From positions 2,290,270-2,354,269 of the forward strand of contig CP003179.1 in NCBI GenBank assembly GCA_000237975.1: a stretch of 64,000 nucleotides of DNA, read 5' to 3'. The translations under genes were made by a program, and so were the position numbers. Below are positions 16,768 to 26,622 of this stretch, in pieces. Positions within the stretch are counted from its first letter, which is position 1. Each line of letters begins with the position of its first letter. Under the pieces are notes generated by a model. The model saw only the letters and a list, made by a program, of their open reading frames with translations, made no database searches and was not told where the DNA came from. Source of the stretch: Sulfobacillus acidophilus DSM 10332. Lineage in GTDB: Bacteria; Bacillota; Sulfobacillia; Sulfobacillales; Sulfobacillaceae.

Positions 16768-18008
16768 CTAAGACGCTTTCACCACAGGGTGCGTTAGGGT
16801 GAGATGCCGCGCGAACGCTCCAAGAATTCCCCCCGTCACGATGACAAGTGCTCCCGTGGCGATGAGAACCGTTGCCGGTGCCACCTGGCCATTGGCGAAC
16901 CCGGCTACCCCCCCCCTAACGGAGTGCCTAATCCCAAAACTGCAGCGCGTACCGAAAAGATTCTTCCGCGATCCTCCGGAGGGACAACGGCCTGAACCAG
17001 CGTCCGAGCTATCGGAGGATACGGACCAAAAACAACGCCGGCCATTCCCAAACCGGCAATTAGGCTCCAGGCCGATACCACGAGACCGGATAACAGGAGC
17101 ACACTGCCCCAAGCCAGCACCATACCGACCATGATAGATTTTCGGACCGGGACTCTCAGGATGTGATATCCGCTGCTGCCGGCCATCATACCGATGGCAT
17201 AGGCGGCCCAGGTACTACCCAACACGGCAGGGACCGTACGAAGTTGGTCATGGACCAAAATGGGCAGGGATACCACAAGAATTCCATAGGCGACATTCAT
17301 CACGAAAGCCACCAGGGTAATCCAACGTAAGACAGGATTTTTAATCATGGATCGCATGGATTCACCCACCGCCCCAAAGAAGCCGTGCGACCTGAAATGA
17401 CGTTTGACGTCCGTCTGCCGGTTTTTCAAGGGTGATTTCATAAAGAATAAGAGAGCCGCGGTGAACCAAAACGAAAGCGCGGCAAGACGTAGCGCAGAAT
17501 ATGCGCCCCCGGCGGTCATCAACCATCCCGCCACCAGAGGTCCCAAGACAATCGGGAGATGCGTGACGACTTCATTAACGGTATTTGCCCGAAGGAGATC
17601 GGTTGAACCGATCAGGTCGGGAAGCATGACAAAGGAGCCGATGGTCATCAGAGGGGCTAACAACCCGGCCAGCAACGTCAGCCCATAAAGAAGGTCAATT
17701 CTTGCCGTATGGTGAAACAGGTCTCCCATAGCATAAAAAATGCCGCCTAAGAGGCCTTCGCCGAAGAATATGACCCACCGCTTCGACCACCGATCGAGGA
17801 GTTCCCCCCACACCATTCCGGACAGTAACCCCGGCAATCCTAAAAGCAGGGTAATGAGCCCCATGTCCAGGGATCGTCCGGTGGCCGTCATAACCGCCCA
17901 ATAAAGTGCGATAGCACCAACTTGGTCACCGAACCCCGATAAAAACCCGCCAATTTGAAGGGCAACAAACATTCGATTGTGTAAAAGCGGCACCCGCGGA
18001 TTATTCAT
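16768..18008 (-). pseudogene. MFS transporter interrupted at a nine-G run
   Basis: Major facilitator permease. The first frame, from ATG 18008 (AAGGACGAG upstream), gives 367 residues with about eleven membrane segments and the loop motif GELLDRWSKRW between segments 2 and 3. It ends in VLGLGTPLGGG at a stop made by a run of nine G on the coding strand (C run 16908-16916). In another frame the missing end continues directly as VAGFANGQVAPATVLIA and a last membrane helix to the stop at 16768. One more G, or two fewer, would restore a 413-414 aa protein. It may be a pseudogene, a slippage-controlled gene or a sequencing error. Confidence 0.8.
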
Positions 18009-18617
18009 CGGTTCGACTCGTCCTTACCAACATGCATTGGGCCTCCGTCTGAAGCCAATCCCCCCAGCCGCCGAAGGAGTTATAAAAGACTCCCATATGA
18101 CGCGCACCGTCAAAAACGTGCAGACGCCGCTCACTGCCCCGGAAGCCTTTCGGGGTGATCTGATTCGGCCCCCACGTCAGTCCGGTAAAGGGTTACGTGG
18201 CAGGAGAATTCATCGTATCAAAAGCCACAAGCGAGAACAAGAACTTTACCGTTTTAGGGCGAGATGACGAGAGGCTGACCTTAAAAACCATCTTGGTCGT
18301 TTGACCCCGTTTCACGAGTGAACGGCCATGGCCCCAGATATGAAAAATGCGAAAGGGCATCCGGATTAATTCGAGGCGGCGATTCGGGATCTCTGAAAAC
18401 ACATTGAAACCTCGAGGCAGCATCGCGATACCAGGGCAGATGCGTCTTCATCCCACAAATGAACCCAACTCCGGCGCAACATAAGATTTGTGTAGGTTTG
18501 GGAGAACGACAAGCCCGAGATGGTCGAGCGGTGGCCGCGGCGGTCACGAAGCGGGTTCGGGTTCTCTTGTCGGCCAGCTAGACTTCGGCGAACCGGGGTG
18601 ACCGGTAGGAAGGAGCG
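18009..18617. other. Gene-free, decayed stretch
   Basis: About 600 bases between the divergent MFS and AbiEii-like remnants. The largest protein-like piece is a 35-44 codon frame on the plus strand ending near 18298 (contains FTVLGRDDERLTLKTILVV), which I do not recognise. Nothing else is supported. With broken genes on both sides this looks like an eroding region. Confidence 0.5.
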
Positions 18618-19305
18618 ATGATGGTGCACGAAGCCATGTTGTCCCCGGGAACCGCGGCGGTGGCCCAACTTTTATCCGAGTGACGGGCCATGGACCAGTT
18701 TTATTTGGCTGGCGGGACCGCCTTAGCGTTACATCTGGGCCATCGCCAATCCCGCGATCTGGATTTCTTTACGCGAGCGCCCCAAGAGCGGCTTCCCGCT
18801 CTCTCGGATCTGGATCGGGTTTTGGCCCGTTTCCAAACCGTCGAATGGGACCTCAAGACCGCTGAACAAATTCAATGCCGTCTCGATGGGGTGTCGGTGA
18901 CCCTCTTGGCGTATCCCTTTCCCCATCGCTTTCCCTTTCATCCCTGGCGCGGCTTGGCCGTCGCCGACGCCCGGGATATTGCCGTGCAAAAATCCTATAC
19001 GGTGGGGGCGCCGTCAAGCCCGAGATTATTTGGATTTGCATGCCATTCTGATGCGGGGCATCGCGAGTCTGGACGATCTGCTCGCTTGGGCTCCCGAAAC
19101 CTATCGCGGAGCATTCTCTCCGCGATTGTTTCTCCAACAACTCATATATACCGCAGACCTTCCCGACCGGGACACCGCATTGGCCCTTTTAGTGAACCCG
19201 ACCACGTTTGATACCGTAGCCACCGACCTGACTCAGATAGTTCGTAACTGGTCTCTACAGTGCTTTCATCCAGAACCGCCGCACCCCCGAGGGCCCCGGC
19301 TATGA
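18618..19305 (+). pseudogene. AbiEii-type nucleotidyl transferase toxin, broken by a stop and a frameshift
   Basis: AbiEii/DUF1814-type nucleotidyltransferase of an abortive-infection or toxin-antitoxin pair. ATG 18618 or 18621 with AAGGAG upstream opens a frame (MVHEAMLSPGT) that stops at TGA 18681-18683; the same frame goes on at once with FYLAGGTALALHLGHRQSRD and LDFF, the family's nucleotide-binding motif. Near 19004-19010 a run of five G breaks the frame; with four G it would read VGRRQARDYLDLHAIL, and the remaining part is open to 19305. Two separate lesions argue for a true pseudogene. The stop overlaps the next start as ATGA. Confidence 0.8.
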
Positions 19306-19631
19306 GCTTACCCCCTTCGATTCAACGCCTCTTTTACCGGTATCACGCGGACCGTCTCGATACGGATCGCCATGCCGCGATTATCATTCCCAGTGTGCTG
19401 GCGGATGGGTCCCTCGAAGACTGGGATTGGCTTTTTGCCGTGTATGGGTGGAACACCATTGCCGCCTGGATTGCCCAATCGGCGCATCGCGATTTGCTCC
19501 CGCCTCCCATGGCGGCCTTTTGGACCCTGATCCTCCTTGGCAGGTCCGAAACCGCGCCGCGCTGGGGCGGACCGCGTCGGACCGTGCCGCCCGACGCCTT
19601 GCCTGATTGGTTCCCTGATGCCTTGCGATAA
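19302..19631 (+). CDS. DUF6922-like small protein, partner of the broken AbiEii gene
   Basis: 109 aa. The text FWTLILLG, WDWLFAVYGWNTIAAWI and RLDTDRHAAIIIPSVL resembles DUF6922, a small family often coded beside AbiEii nucleotidyltransferases, probably as the antitoxin or specificity partner. ATG 19302 overlaps the AbiEii stop as ATGA. The gene is intact while its partner is broken. The family call is from memory of motif shape. Confidence 0.6.
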   Translation: MSLPPSIQRLFYRYHADRLDTDRHAAIIIPSVLADGSLEDWDWLFAVYGWNTIAAWIAQSAHRDLLPPPMAAFWTLILLGRSETAPRWGGPRRTVPPDALPDWFPDALR

Positions 19632-19759
19632 GGGAACCGACGCCCTAATCCCGCCGTGTGCGCTGGTTGCTCTGTTGCCTTTTTCGGGACCTGACCATCT
19701 CGATTTGATAAAGGCCCGTTTAACGCTTCGCCTCGGCCCTGCCGAATCATGGCCGGTTT

Positions 19760-20944
19760 TTACGTGTCTTGGCCAGTCGTGCGAAAAAGATTTGATGAGA
19801 CGGCCGATAAGACCTCTTGGGTATGTTCGCCCAGTTCCGGCGGAGGGGTCCATTCGGTCCAATTCCCTTCACTTCCGCGAAACTTCACGGGGTTTCCCAC
19901 TTGCCAAATATTTCCTAGCCGGGGATGCTGAAGCGGGACTTTCATGGACCGCGCCTCGACCTGGGGATCCCGATAAATGTCCGAAAATCGGTAAACCGGC
20001 CCACAGGGCACGCCTCGTGATTTTAACCGCTCAATCCAATCCGTAACGGGCCGGGTCGCCAATACCTCCTCAATCATGTCGACCAAGATCTCCCGATGCT
20101 CTACCCGATCCGCATTGGTGGTAAATCGGGGGTCATCGGCCCACGCCCTCTGGTCTAACGCCTCGCAAAAATCCCGCCAGAGTTTGTCGTTGCCGACCGC
20201 AATATTCAAATAGTCGTCTTGCGCTTTAAACGTTTGGTAAGGACAAATACTGGGATGGGCATTCCCCAAGGGGACCGGGTCACGCCCGGTGGCAAAATAG
20301 TTTTGCGCTAAATACGTGTGCCAGGCAATCATCGTGTCCAGTAACGAAACGTCAACCCATGCGCCTTGACCCGTACGCTCCCGGTTATAAAGGGCGGTCA
20401 AAATCCCTAATGCCGCCCACATCCCGGCTCCGATATCGGCCAAGGAAAATCCCGCTTTGACGGGGGAATGGCCGAACGTGCCGGTAACGGCCATTAAACC
20501 GCCCATCCCTTGGGCAATGAGATCATAGCCCGGGAGGTCCCGATAAGGGCCATCCTGGCCAAATCCGGAAATGGACGCCAAGATAATGCCGGAATTTAAC
20601 GCCTTCAACGCTTCATAGCCGAGTCCCCAGCGATCAAGCGTGCCGGGACGAAAATTCTCGACCACCACATCCGCTTGGATTACCAAGTCCCGCAAGTGTT
20701 GACGTCCTTCGTCGGTTTTCAGGTCCAGCACGACACTTTTTTTGTTCCGGTTCACACTCAAAAAATAGGCACTTTCGCCGTCGATGAAGGGCGGACCCCA
20801 ACGCCGGGTATCATCCCCGCCGGGCGGTTCGATTTTTATCACCGTGGCGCCCCAATCGGCAAAATAGAGGGTGCAATAGGGGCCACTTAAAATCCGGGTC
20901 AAGTCCACGATCACGAGATCCTGAAGAAGTCGCGACGAGTTCAT
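19760..20944 (-). CDS. CaiB/BaiF-type CoA transferase (family III)
   Basis: 394 aa family III CoA transferase, which moves CoA between acyl acids. The N-terminal nucleotide motif is seen as VDLTRILSGPYCTLYFADWG, then IKIEPPGGDDTR, and the catalytic Asp in DLPGYDLIAQGMGG near residue 168. GGGAGG sits ten bases before ATG 20944. It diverges from pucR and heads the left arm of the pyrimidine region; a role in activating an acid product (malonate- or propionate-like) is inferred. Confidence 0.9.
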   Translation of the reverse strand: MNSSRLLQDLVIVDLTRILSGPYCTLYFADWGATVIKIEPPGGDDTRRWGPPFIDGESAYFLSVNRNKKSVVLDLKTDEGRQHLRDLVIQADVVVENFRPGTLDRWGLGYEALKALNSGIILASISGFGQDGPYRDLPGYDLIAQGMGGLMAVTGTFGHSPVKAGFSLADIGAGMWAALGILTALYNRERTGQGAWVDVSLLDTMIAWHTYLAQNYFATGRDPVPLGNAHPSICPYQTFKAQDDYLNIAVGNDKLWRDFCEALDQRAWADDPRFTTNADRVEHREILVDMIEEVLATRPVTDWIERLKSRGVPCGPVYRFSDIYRDPQVEARSMKVPLQHPRLGNIWQVGNPVKFRGSEGNWTEWTPPPELGEHTQEVLSAVSSNLFRTTGQDT

Positions 20945-21050
20945 CGGTCATACCTCCCGGTCAGAATTTTGGTCGTCGGCCTAAAGCAGGAAGGGGCTTC
21001 AGGTTGTACAATAAAAAAGACACCGTGAACCCTTCAGTGGGAGGACCCCC

Positions 21051-22580
21051 ATGGTAACCGTTCAGGAAATCCTTGAGCGACCGCTCTTTCGCACAGCCCG
21101 CATCGTGGCCGGACATGCCGGGCTGACCCGTTCGGTCGAGTGGGTGCACATTGGCGAAATCCCCCAATTGGCCGACTTTCTGAAAGGCGGCGAATTGGTA
21201 TTGACCACCGGATACGGGTTGACGACCGATGACAGGCGCCATCAGTTTTTAAAAGGCCTTATCACGGTAGGAGCCTCCGGTCTGGTACTGGAGTTGGGTT
21301 CTTCCCTGCCAGACGTTCCCCCCGACATGATGGCGTTGGCCGACGCCCATCACTTTCCGGTGATCGTCTTTCATCACCCGGTACGTTTTTTGGAACTCTC
21401 CCAAGATGTCAACGGGCTTCTCATCAGTCGGCATCACCGGATCCTCGACGATTTGGAGACGTTGGCGCTACGCCTTCGACAAACCCTGTTAAACACGGAA
21501 GGGCCCAACGCGATTGTGGCCTGCCTTTATGAGTTGTTGGAGGTCCCTGTATTATATCGTCCGCGTGACGACTTAGACCCGCCGATCACCTGGGGTACCT
21601 GGGAAGCGTTACCCGGCCCGTTCAAGGACATCGCGCTCAATCCTCTCCTCGAGGAAGAAGGGGGTCAAGGTCCCGTCTACCTCCGGCAGACGGTGTTGGT
21701 CTTCGGCCAGCCCCGCGGCGACCTCGTGGTCAAATCCGGCACCGCCCGCATTGACGAACGCCTCTATTTAGCCCTCGATCATACGACGGCGGCGTTAGCC
21801 CAAGACCTCATACGGGTCGAAACCTTGGAACGGACGCGTCGCCGGGAAGATGCCGTATTGTTAGAACGGCTGCTTTTCGACGAGGAGCCGGATCCGATCT
21901 TATATAAACGGTTTCGAGCCCGTTACCATTTGGAACCGCATCATACCTACCGCCTGTTCGTTTCCAGCCAGGGCCCCAATGGAGCCTTGGAAAAAGTGCT
22001 GCTTCATCTCACGGATTCCGCCACTGTCGCCCGCTTGGAAGAATCGTCGCGGGTGGTGGCGGTGGTCATCGGACGGGAGACCGTGATCCGGAACCTTCCC
22101 GACCAATTAGCCGCCTGGGCGCGGAATTTGCCCCAATTGGGTTCGCTCGGACTTTCCGCGCTCCATACCGACCCCGCCCAACTACGCGACGCGTTTTCCG
22201 AAGCGCATGATGCGCTCTTAGTCAGCCAGTGCCATGCGTCCGATGCCGGTGTCGCCAGCTATGACCGACTTGGAGTCTACCGGTGGATTTTAGCCGTCAG
22301 CCGTCAAGATGCCGAGAGGTTGTTGATTGAACCGGAGTTGGCCACGCTCTTCAAAAGCGGTCATGATGCGGCATTGCTGTTGGATACGCTCGACACGCTC
22401 CTCACGCACATCGACTCCAAATTGGCCGCCGCCGCCACTCTCGGCATCCATCGGCAAACCCTCTACTCTCGCATTCAGTTATTGCAAGAGATTTTAGGAC
22501 CGGATTTTTTAAGCCCGGAACGTCGACTCGCTTTACAACTGGCCATTACCGCCTACCGGTTTTGGCAACGCCATCGCTAA
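21051..22580 (+). CDS. pucR: PucR-family transcriptional regulator
   Basis: 509 aa regulator with an N-terminal PucR domain (VTVQEILERPLFRTARIVAG, then GGELVLTTGYGL) and a C-terminal helix-turn-helix (LGIHRQTLYSRIQLLQEIL) of the PucR/CdaR group that controls purine and other nitrogen-compound catabolism. GGGAGG precedes the ATG by 7-8 bases. It sits between the CoA transferase and the hydantoinase gene and ends 3 bases before the end of hydA. It is the only clear regulator of this region, so it likely controls the pyrimidine genes. The symbol reflects family, not proven orthology. Confidence 0.9.
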   Translation: MVTVQEILERPLFRTARIVAGHAGLTRSVEWVHIGEIPQLADFLKGGELVLTTGYGLTTDDRRHQFLKGLITVGASGLVLELGSSLPDVPPDMMALADAHHFPVIVFHHPVRFLELSQDVNGLLISRHHRILDDLETLALRLRQTLLNTEGPNAIVACLYELLEVPVLYRPRDDLDPPITWGTWEALPGPFKDIALNPLLEEEGGQGPVYLRQTVLVFGQPRGDLVVKSGTARIDERLYLALDHTTAALAQDLIRVETLERTRRREDAVLLERLLFDEEPDPILYKRFRARYHLEPHHTYRLFVSSQGPNGALEKVLLHLTDSATVARLEESSRVVAVVIGRETVIRNLPDQLAAWARNLPQLGSLGLSALHTDPAQLRDAFSEAHDALLVSQCHASDAGVASYDRLGVYRWILAVSRQDAERLLIEPELATLFKSGHDAALLLDTLDTLLTHIDSKLAAAATLGIHRQTLYSRIQLLQEILGPDFLSPERRLALQLAITAYRFWQRHR

Positions 22581-22583
22581 ACT

Positions 22584-23975
22584 TTAGGGATGCTTAAAGG
22601 TCGCCCGTTTCAGAAACTCTCCCCGTCCCTCGCGTCCGACAAAGGCCTCATTTTCGATAATCACTTCGCCGCGGGAAAGCACGGTGCGGACGGCTCCGGG
22701 CGTCGTCCGCCCTTCGTACGGATTGTAGTCGACCCGCATATGATGGGTCTGGGCACTCCAATGGGTCGACCCCTGAGGGTCAAACAGGACAATATCCGCA
22801 TCCGAACCCACGGCAATCGTCCCCTTTTTAGGAAACAGGCCAAATAACTTGGCAGGTGCCGTAGCCGTAATCTCAACAAACCGGTTAAGCGACAGACGCC
22901 CTTCCTTTGTAGCGCCTTCATAAATCAGCGACATCCGGGTTTCGACGCCGGGTGCTCCATTCGGGATTTTGGCGAAATTGTTTTGCCCCAGGATTTTTTG
23001 ATCCTTCATGCAAAAAGGACAATGATCGGTCGACACCACTTGGAGATCATTGGTTTTCAGTCCGCGCCACAAATGTTCTTGATGCTCTTTAGGCCTGAGC
23101 GGTGGCGACATCACGTATTTAGCCCCGTCAAACCCCGGTTCTTCATAATTGTCATAAGACAAAAAGAGATATTGGGGACACGTTTCCGCAAACACCGGCT
23201 GACCCCGGTCCCGCGCTGCCGTCACTTCATCCAGCGCTTGAAAAGCGGAAAGATGGACGATATAAAGGGGGGCCTCCGCCAGCTTGGCTAACGTAATCAC
23301 CCGATGCGTCGCTTCGCCTTCGGCTTCCGGCGGTCGGGTCAAGGCGTGATATTTCGGCGCGGTTTGGCCGCGGGCTAAGGCCTGCTGCACCAAGACGTCA
23401 ATCACACTGCCGTTTTCGGCATGCATGGCAATCAACCCGCCAATCTCTCCCGCACGTTGTAAGGCTTGGAAAATCCCCCCGTCATCCACCATGAAAACGC
23501 CGGGATAGGCGGTAAACAGCTTAAAACTGGTGATCCCTTGATCCACCATCGACTGCATTTCCTGAAGCGTGTGCGGTGTCACTTCGCTCAAAATCATATG
23601 AAAGCCGTAATCGATGACCGCTTTTCCTTCGGCCTTGCCGAGCCAGGTGTCGAATGCCTCTTGGGCGGTATGCCCCCGGGTTTGGATGGCAAAATCGATG
23701 ATGGTGGTCGTCCCCCCAAATGCCGCCGCGCGGGTTCCGGTCAAGAAGTCGTCTGAAGAGGTCGTGCCGCCAAAAGGCATGTCAAAATGCGTGTGGGCAT
23801 CGATGCCTCCCGGTAACGCCAAGAGACCTGTCGCGTCGATAACCCTGTCGGCCGCCATGGACAAGTCGACCCCAATGGCCTGAATCGCCCCGTCTTTGAT
23901 ATATATATCGGCCCGGTAATGATCGGTCGCCGTCACGACCTCGGCGTTGCGAATTAAACAGGTACGCGCCATCAT
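22584..23975 (-). CDS. hydA: Dihydropyrimidinase (hydantoinase)
   Basis: 463 aa. It opens dihydrouracil or dihydrothymine to the N-carbamoyl-beta-amino acid. Motifs: DAHTHFDMPFGGTTSSDDF (HxH), TSFKLFTAYPG with the carbamylated Lys, IAMHAENG, YIVHLSA and VSTDHCPF (Asp). AAAGGGG precedes ATGATG at 23975. It is followed upstream by preA, preT, an aldehyde dehydrogenase and beta-ureidopropionase on the same strand, which makes the reductive pyrimidine pathway the natural role. Confidence 0.93.
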   Translation of the reverse strand: MMARTCLIRNAEVVTATDHYRADIYIKDGAIQAIGVDLSMAADRVIDATGLLALPGGIDAHTHFDMPFGGTTSSDDFLTGTRAAAFGGTTTIIDFAIQTRGHTAQEAFDTWLGKAEGKAVIDYGFHMILSEVTPHTLQEMQSMVDQGITSFKLFTAYPGVFMVDDGGIFQALQRAGEIGGLIAMHAENGSVIDVLVQQALARGQTAPKYHALTRPPEAEGEATHRVITLAKLAEAPLYIVHLSAFQALDEVTAARDRGQPVFAETCPQYLFLSYDNYEEPGFDGAKYVMSPPLRPKEHQEHLWRGLKTNDLQVVSTDHCPFCMKDQKILGQNNFAKIPNGAPGVETRMSLIYEGATKEGRLSLNRFVEITATAPAKLFGLFPKKGTIAVGSDADIVLFDPQGSTHWSAQTHHMRVDYNPYEGRTTPGAVRTVLSRGEVIIENEAFVGREGRGEFLKRATFKHP

Positions 23976-23990
23976 ATCTTCCCCTTTCGT

Positions 23991-25238
23991 TTACGCCAGC
24001 CGGGTTTGACGCTGACGCCAAGTTTCCGGAGTCCCGGTTTCTAGCGGGACCATTTCGATACAGTCCGGTACCGGGCAGACCAACGAACACAAATTACATC
24101 CCACGCAATCGGATTCGCGGACCACGGGCGCCTTTTGCCCCGGAATCCGGTCGATGCACTGATGCGCACCGTCGTCACACGCCACATGACAGAGATTGCA
24201 GCCGATACAACGCTCCGGGTGAATCCGGGCCACCATCCGATAATTGGTCGAGAGCCGCAAATCATTCCAGTCCCCGACACGATTAGCCGCTTGCCCGACC
24301 AAATCCCCGACCTTTTGGAGTCCATGTTGATCCAGATAGGCGCTTAAGCCCTCCGTCATCTCCCGGATGATGCGAAACCCGTAATGCATGGCGGCCGTGC
24401 ACACTTGTACGGTGCCGGCTCCCAACAGCATGAATTCAGCCGCGTCTTGCCAGGTTTCGATACCGCCGATACCCGAGACCGGTACCGGTACCCCCAAATC
24501 GTTATAGACGCTGGCGACCATATGCAGCGCAATCGGCTTGACCGCCGGTCCACAGTAGCCCCCATGCGATCCTCGCCCGTCCACTTGTGGTCGAGGCATC
24601 CAAGTGTCCAGATCGACGCCCATCACGCTGTTAATCGTGTTGATTAACGATACCGCCTGGGCTCCCCCTTTCACCGCCGCGCGCGCCGGATAGCGGACAT
24701 CGGTCACATTCGGGGTGAGTTTGACGATGACCGGAATTTGACTGACCGCGGTGACGTAACGGGTAATTTGTTCGGTGTATTCCGGTACTTGACCCACCAC
24801 CGATCCCATCCCCCGTTCGCTCATCCCATGGGGACACCCGAAGTTGAGCTCAATCCCGTCGGCTCCGGTATCCTCGACCCGCTTGACCATATCGCGCCAA
24901 ACATCGGGGTTCGATTCAAACATCATCGAGACAATCACCGCATGCTGCGGGTAATGGCGCTTGACCGCCGCAATTTCCCTGAGGTTGTCTTCGATCGGCC
25001 GATCGGAAATGAGTTCGATATTGTTCAATCCCATCATGCGTCGACCGCCATAGTCAATCGACGCCAGCCGCGAACTGACGTTAATCACCGGTTCGCCCAC
25101 GGTTTTCCACACGGCACCGCCCCAACCCTCGTCAAACGCCTTTTCTACCTGATAGGCGGTATTGGTGAGGGGACCCGACGCTAACCAAAAAGGGTTAGGC
25201 GCCCGAATGCCGGCAAAGTTCACCGATAAATCGGCCAT
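23991..25238 (-). CDS. preA: NAD-dependent dihydropyrimidine dehydrogenase subunit PreA
   Basis: 415 aa, FMN-binding dihydroorotate-dehydrogenase-like domain followed by two [4Fe-4S] ferredoxin motifs. FMN-domain marks: ANPFWLASGPLTN, GIELNFGCPHGMSERGMG, VIVKLTPNVTDV and SGIGGIETWQDAAEFMLLGA. Cluster marks near the C-terminus: CIGCNLCHVAC and CVGCNLCSLVCPVPDC. It reduces uracil and thymine with electrons from PreT. ATG 25238 is chosen, with GGGAGG ten bases upstream; a GTG three codons earlier lies inside the ribosome site. Confidence 0.95.
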   Translation of the reverse strand: MADLSVNFAGIRAPNPFWLASGPLTNTAYQVEKAFDEGWGGAVWKTVGEPVINVSSRLASIDYGGRRMMGLNNIELISDRPIEDNLREIAAVKRHYPQHAVIVSMMFESNPDVWRDMVKRVEDTGADGIELNFGCPHGMSERGMGSVVGQVPEYTEQITRYVTAVSQIPVIVKLTPNVTDVRYPARAAVKGGAQAVSLINTINSVMGVDLDTWMPRPQVDGRGSHGGYCGPAVKPIALHMVASVYNDLGVPVPVSGIGGIETWQDAAEFMLLGAGTVQVCTAAMHYGFRIIREMTEGLSAYLDQHGLQKVGDLVGQAANRVGDWNDLRLSTNYRMVARIHPERCIGCNLCHVACDDGAHQCIDRIPGQKAPVVRESDCVGCNLCSLVCPVPDCIEMVPLETGTPETWRQRQTRLA

Positions 25239-25253
25239 AAGTCCCACCTCCCG

Positions 25254-26600
25254 TCATTCTCCATTTGAAGTCTTGGACAACGCGCGATGAATCGCCGCCG
25301 CCACTCGCTTGCCGTCCGCCACGGCCCCGACCACCGTCGCTTCCCCGCCACGGGCCAAACCGTCGCCGACGATGTACACCCGAGGCCGCGACGACTCCAA
25401 CGTTCCCGGATCCACCAAGGGACGGCCGTGCCGCTCTTCAATACCCAATTGGCGCCACAATCCCTGCGGCTTCTCTTGTCCAATGGCCCGAATCACCGTA
25501 TCCACCTCTAAAAGCCGCTCACTACCGGGTACCGTCTCTAATGGCGCCGTCCGTCCGGAACCGGCACCCTCGACCACGCGGGTCCGCACATAACGGAGGC
25601 CCTCAACTGCAGCCTGCCCGACGATCTCGACGGGTAAGGCCCACCATTTGTACGTCACCCCGTCCGCTTTGGCGAAAGCATATTCATATCCGTAGGCGGG
25701 CATAGCGTCTTCCCCGCGCCGATAGAGGATGGTCACCTCTTCGGCGCCAAGCCTTTTTGCACATGTGGCGGCATCGACCGCGGTATTGCCCGCGCCAATC
25801 ACGGCCACCCGGCGGCCCATCGGAATGGCGTCCAAAGGTTGAATCTTGGTCGCTTCAATCAGGTCCAACGCGTCCCATACACCCGGCAAATCCTCCCCGG
25901 GAATTCCTAGGCGCGGGACCTTACCTAATCCGACGGCAACGACCACCGCATCGTATTGCCCCAGGAGCGTGCCCCACTCGACATCCCGTCCGACTCGGGT
26001 GTTGAAATGAAACACCGCCCCTAGCCGCTTCACCTGCTCGACTTCCCAAAGACTCACCGCCACCGGTTCGCGATAGGAGACGATGCCATACGTATCAAGA
26101 CCGCCGCCGGACGGACGGGCTTCAAACACCTCGACCGTGTAGCCGAGCCGCCGTAATTCGGCCGCGGCCCCCAACCCGGCCGGCCCGGCGCCGACGATAG
26201 CCACCCGACCGGAACCGACGACCCGTTTATCGGGTAACGACGGGGCCCCTGTCTCCATGGCATAATCCATTGCCCCCCGTTGCAGACGGCCGATGCTCAC
26301 CGGCCGACTATCCGTGTGGCGCACACAGGCTCCTTCACAGAGGGCCTCGGTCGGGCAAATCCGGGCGCACGTGGCGCCTAAAATATTGGCGTCTAAGATC
26401 GTGCGACTGGCGCCCGCCAAATCCCCTATCGCGATTTGATGAATGAAGACGGGAATATTAATCGCCGTCGGACATCCGTGAATACAGGGGGCGTCGTAGC
26501 AGTAATAGCATCGAAGCGCCTCGTCTCGGGCCTCTTTTTCGCTGAGAGGAGGCACCACCTCCTGAAAGGGATCCGCCCGATTGATTGTCCAACTCTCCAT
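25254..26600 (-). CDS. preT: NAD-dependent dihydropyrimidine dehydrogenase subunit PreT (GltD-like)
   Basis: 448 aa, glutamate-synthase-small-subunit-like flavoprotein. N-terminal Fe-S ligands in RCYYCYDAPCIHGCPTAINI and ATCARICPTEALCEGAC; FAD site VAIVGAGPAGLGAAAELRRLG near residue 135; NAD site VAVIGAGNTAVDAATCAKRLG near residue 270; C-terminal VYIVGDGLARGGEATVVGA. It passes electrons from NAD(P)H to PreA, encoded 15 bases downstream. Confidence 0.95.
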   Translation of the reverse strand: MESWTINRADPFQEVVPPLSEKEARDEALRCYYCYDAPCIHGCPTAINIPVFIHQIAIGDLAGASRTILDANILGATCARICPTEALCEGACVRHTDSRPVSIGRLQRGAMDYAMETGAPSLPDKRVVGSGRVAIVGAGPAGLGAAAELRRLGYTVEVFEARPSGGGLDTYGIVSYREPVAVSLWEVEQVKRLGAVFHFNTRVGRDVEWGTLLGQYDAVVVAVGLGKVPRLGIPGEDLPGVWDALDLIEATKIQPLDAIPMGRRVAVIGAGNTAVDAATCAKRLGAEEVTILYRRGEDAMPAYGYEYAFAKADGVTYKWWALPVEIVGQAAVEGLRYVRTRVVEGAGSGRTAPLETVPGSERLLEVDTVIRAIGQEKPQGLWRQLGIEERHGRPLVDPGTLESSRPRVYIVGDGLARGGEATVVGAVADGKRVAAAIHRALSKTSNGE

Positions 26601-26622
26601 AGAACAAGCCTCCCTTCATCGA

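Noticed and set aside
18118..18160. Short hairpin CCCCG/CGGGG as a terminator
   Set aside because: Only five base pairs and no T-run; no gene ends there.
19308..19862. 184-codon minus-strand frame
   Set aside because: It is antisense to the DUF6922-like gene and to the end of the CoA transferase region, very Arg/Gly/Pro-rich and without a ribosome site.
24690..24710. Missing active-site Cys in PreA
   Set aside because: The RGMGSVVGQ loop lacks the Cys of eukaryotic enzymes, but as I recall bacterial PreA proteins also have no Cys there, so this is normal.
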